A stretch of DNA of 7,544 nt, taken from NCBI GenBank assembly GCA_937975705.1, contig CALJTX010000032.1, forward strand, positions 1 through 7,544, written 5' to 3'. This DNA is from an uncultured Flavobacteriia bacterium (GTDB taxonomy: Bacteria > Bacteroidota > Bacteroidia > Flavobacteriales_D > Crocinitomicaceae). Below are positions 5,791 to 7,544 of this stretch, piece by piece (the first letter of the stretch is position 1; the number at the start of each line of letters is the position of its first letter). The notes beneath the pieces are model-generated. The model searched no databases. It saw only the letters and a program-made list of their open reading frames with translations, and was not told where the DNA came from. Made by a program: the position numbers and the translations under genes.

Positions 5791-7544
5791 ATGAAAAGAT
5801 TACTCACAATTCTCCTTCTTTCACCTGCGTTTTTGATGGCGCAAAGCCTTACCTCTACAGGTAACGAGGTGATTTACGTTAAACCAGGTACCGCTATCTC
5901 TTCTGTAGATGGTTTTCGCTTGGCTGGTACGAGTACAAATATTTTCTCTATTGAACAGGGTGATTCACCATTCAATGTGGCACCTGCAAGCCGAAGAATT
6001 TTGATGACAAACCCCAATGCGCGTATAGAAATTCGCAATGTGGCCAATACGCAGATCGCCAATTATTATATGGATGTCAACTATGCATCTACCGAAGTTT
6101 TGGCGGACTTAAGTATCCAAAATTCGAATGCGAGCGCAACTTATAAAGTGGGCTTGAGACAAATAGCACACGCAAGTTTCAATGATATTCCTATCGAGTG
6201 GACCATTCAAAAAACAAATGCGACAAGCACTGATGTTCACAACCTCATTTTTTATTGGGGAAATGAATTAGAGCCCACCCAAATTCCTGTCAAACGCTTA
6301 TTTATGTTTGACAACGCTACGAACGATTGGGTTCAATTAGCTGATGCAAATACAACCGTTGATGAGTTCAATAACACACTTGTTTATTCCGGATTTGAAG
6401 GAGACTTGACAAGCAAGCGCTTCATGATTGCACAAGCTAAGTCAGACGTTACCCTCACCGGCGCTATGACCAATTTTGAATGGTGCTCTGGTGCGGCAAG
6501 TGCGGTACAAAGCTTTTCTGTAGAGGCCACCAACCTCACGCAAGCCTTAACGGTTACGGCACCAACGAACTTTGAGATTTCATTGATCCCGCAAGGGCCG
6601 TTTTCCACTACTTTAACAATCAATCCTATTGCATTCAATGTGCAACCCACTGTTGTTTACATCCGTGTAGCACAGTCTGCAACCACTTTCGGAACATTCA
6701 ATATTGCTGCAAGTAGCACAGTTGTCTATTACGGCAGTATTTCAGATCAACTGCAAGTAACAAGTGTGGCTGTCAATCCAAATGTAAGCATTACCGCGCC
6801 TGCCAACTTATCTGTTAGCGCGAATTCCAATTGCCAAGCAACTATACCTAGTTTAGGAACACCCGTTGCTAACGTAGACTGTGGAACCGTAACAGTCACC
6901 AACAACGCACCGGCTGCCTTCCCACTTGGCAACACCACCGTTACCTGGACAGCAACAGATGCTGCTGGCAATACCGCTACTGCTACACAAGTCATTACCG
7001 TTGTAGACAACACCGCACCAACCATTGCTGGTATCCCGGCAAACATCACTACTGGCAACACTGCTGGTTCTTGTAATGCAACTGTTACTTGGACCGCGCC
7101 AACGGCTGCTGACAACTGTGCGGGTGTGACCCTCACAAGCTCGCATGCTTCGGGTAGTGTCTTTGCACTTGGTACAACAACCGTTACCTACACCGCTACT
7201 GATGCAGCGGGTAACTCTACTACTGCTAGCTTTAGCGTTACTGTAAACGATACACAAAATCCAACTATTACTGCGCCGGCTGCTGTTACCGTGAGTGCAA
7301 ACTCAGCTTGTAATGCCTTTAACGTAACACTTGGCACGCCAACAACTGCAGACAACTGCGGTGTGGCTTCCGTGACCAACAACGCGCCTGGTACCTTCCC
7401 TATTGGCAACACTACCGTTACCTGGACCGTTACCGACAACGCTGGCAACACCGCAACAGCTACACAAGTAGTGACGGTGGTAGACAACACCAACCCAACA
7501 ATCGTGGCGCCTGTAGCCATGAGCGTCAATGCTGGTAGCAACTG
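5791..7544 (+). CDS. Large HYR-repeat surface adhesin, N-terminal part (runs off window)
   Basis: The frame is open from the ATG at 5791 to the right edge (584 codons, no stop), so the gene is partial. An in-frame ATG at 5779 overlaps the previous stop, but 5791 gives a cleaner signal peptide (MKRLLTILLLSPAFLMA|Q, cut 17/18). Residues 18 to about 215 are beta-rich and match no family I recognise. Residues about 219-326 ('LTGAMTNFEWCSGAASAVQSF...' onward) resemble an immunoglobulin-like domain common in Bacteroidota extracellular proteins. From residue 330, HYR-type repeats of 78-81 residues begin: three complete and a fourth cut off. Each has two cysteines (348/364, 428/443, 508/523) and a 'TVT(W/Y)TATDAAGN' strand. 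HYR-rich Bacteroidota proteins are usually very large, cell-surface and T9SS-exported, often with a type B C-terminal domain; that end is not visible here. It is the last visible gene of the operon. Confidence 0.85.
   Translation, partial: MKRLLTILLLSPAFLMAQSLTSTGNEVIYVKPGTAISSVDGFRLAGTSTNIFSIEQGDSPFNVAPASRRILMTNPNARIEIRNVANTQIANYYMDVNYASTEVLADLSIQNSNASATYKVGLRQIAHASFNDIPIEWTIQKTNATSTDVHNLIFYWGNELEPTQIPVKRLFMFDNATNDWVQLADANTTVDEFNNTLVYSGFEGDLTSKRFMIAQAKSDVTLTGAMTNFEWCSGAASAVQSFSVEATNLTQALTVTAPTNFEISLIPQGPFSTTLTINPIAFNVQPTVVYIRVAQSATTFGTFNIAASSTVVYYGSISDQLQVTSVAVNPNVSITAPANLSVSANSNCQATIPSLGTPVANVDCGTVTVTNNAPAAFPLGNTTVTWTATDAAGNTATATQVITVVDNTAPTIAGIPANITTGNTAGSCNATVTWTAPTAADNCAGVTLTSSHASGSVFALGTTTVTYTATDAAGNSTTASFSVTVNDTQNPTITAPAAVTVSANSACNAFNVTLGTPTTADNCGVASVTNNAPGTFPIGNTTVTWTVTDNAGNTATATQVVTVVDNTNPTIVAPVAMSVNAGSN
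6778..7544 (+). repeat. HYR domain repeats (three complete, one partial)
   Basis: Repeat boundaries at conserved prolines are residues 330, 410, 491 and 569 (bases 6778, 7018, 7261 and 7495). Repeats 1 and 3 are much closer to each other than to repeat 2: both read 'VTNNAP', 'FP(L/I)GNTTVTW' and 'AGNTATATQV'. Their DNA is nearly identical around 6928-6950 and 7405-7427. Repeat 2 is distinct ('SSHASGSVFALGTTTVTYTATDAAGNSTTASFSV'-like core) and carries its first cysteine in a different local context. Confidence 0.85.

Noticed and set aside
6747..7541. Long minus-strand ORFs opposite the HYR repeats
   Set aside because: The Ala/Val-rich antisense frames stay open because the Thr/Ala/Asn-rich repeats lack the needed stop triplets. 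The plus-strand reading has clear HYR domains.
6778..7544. CRISPR-like array
   Set aside because: Repeat units are about 240 bp, in frame and protein-coding, not 23-47 bp repeats with unique spacers.

Overview
The window looks like chromosomal DNA of a Bacteroidota bacterium, probably of the order Flavobacteriales. It carries a type IX secretion (T9SS) type A sorting domain, the 'QVGIGTNTP...LEVQ...KGLLFPRMT..QR' leader domain common in secreted Bacteroidota proteins, HYR adhesion repeats, starts without a Shine-Dalgarno sequence, and TAnnTTTG-type -7 promoter motifs. I cannot name the genus.

Layout. Bases 1-368 hold the terminator of an off-window gene, a possible decayed transposase scrap and a promoter candidate. 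Bases 369-1223 encode a small secreted T9SS cargo protein, closed by a strong hairpin terminator. Bases 1412-2665 encode a single-pass inner-membrane protein with a possible lysozyme-like soluble domain. From 2811 an apparent four-gene operon begins. Three tandem paralogues (2811-3785, 3796-4839, 4844-5782) are Sec-exported proteins with a phage tail-collar-like domain and His-x-His (HxH) repeats. The fourth gene (5791 to beyond the right edge) is the start of a large HYR-repeat surface protein. Gene gaps are 10, 4 and 8 bp.

Main observation. In each of the three collar proteins the HxH motifs are arranged as an exact mirror image about a central insert of 41-43 residues. The spacings are 17-17-[46]-17-17, then 17-17-12-[44]-12-17-17, then 17-12-[44]-12-17. 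The two flanks (collar segment and C-terminal 'PINIAP.SL.VNMF.YLG') are strongly conserved, while the insert is divergent. This is what a trimeric fibre tip should look like if the chain runs out along a metal-binding needle, forms a head, and returns to the collar, as in the receptor-binding tip of phage T4 gp37. Here the design appears in host-exported proteins, with no phage genes around, upstream of a giant adhesin.

Working model (inference): the three collar/needle proteins are interchangeable tips or partners for the downstream HYR adhesin, together forming a surface adhesion or gliding-type appendage. The N-terminal ~200 residues of the adhesin match no family I recognise and could be the docking site.
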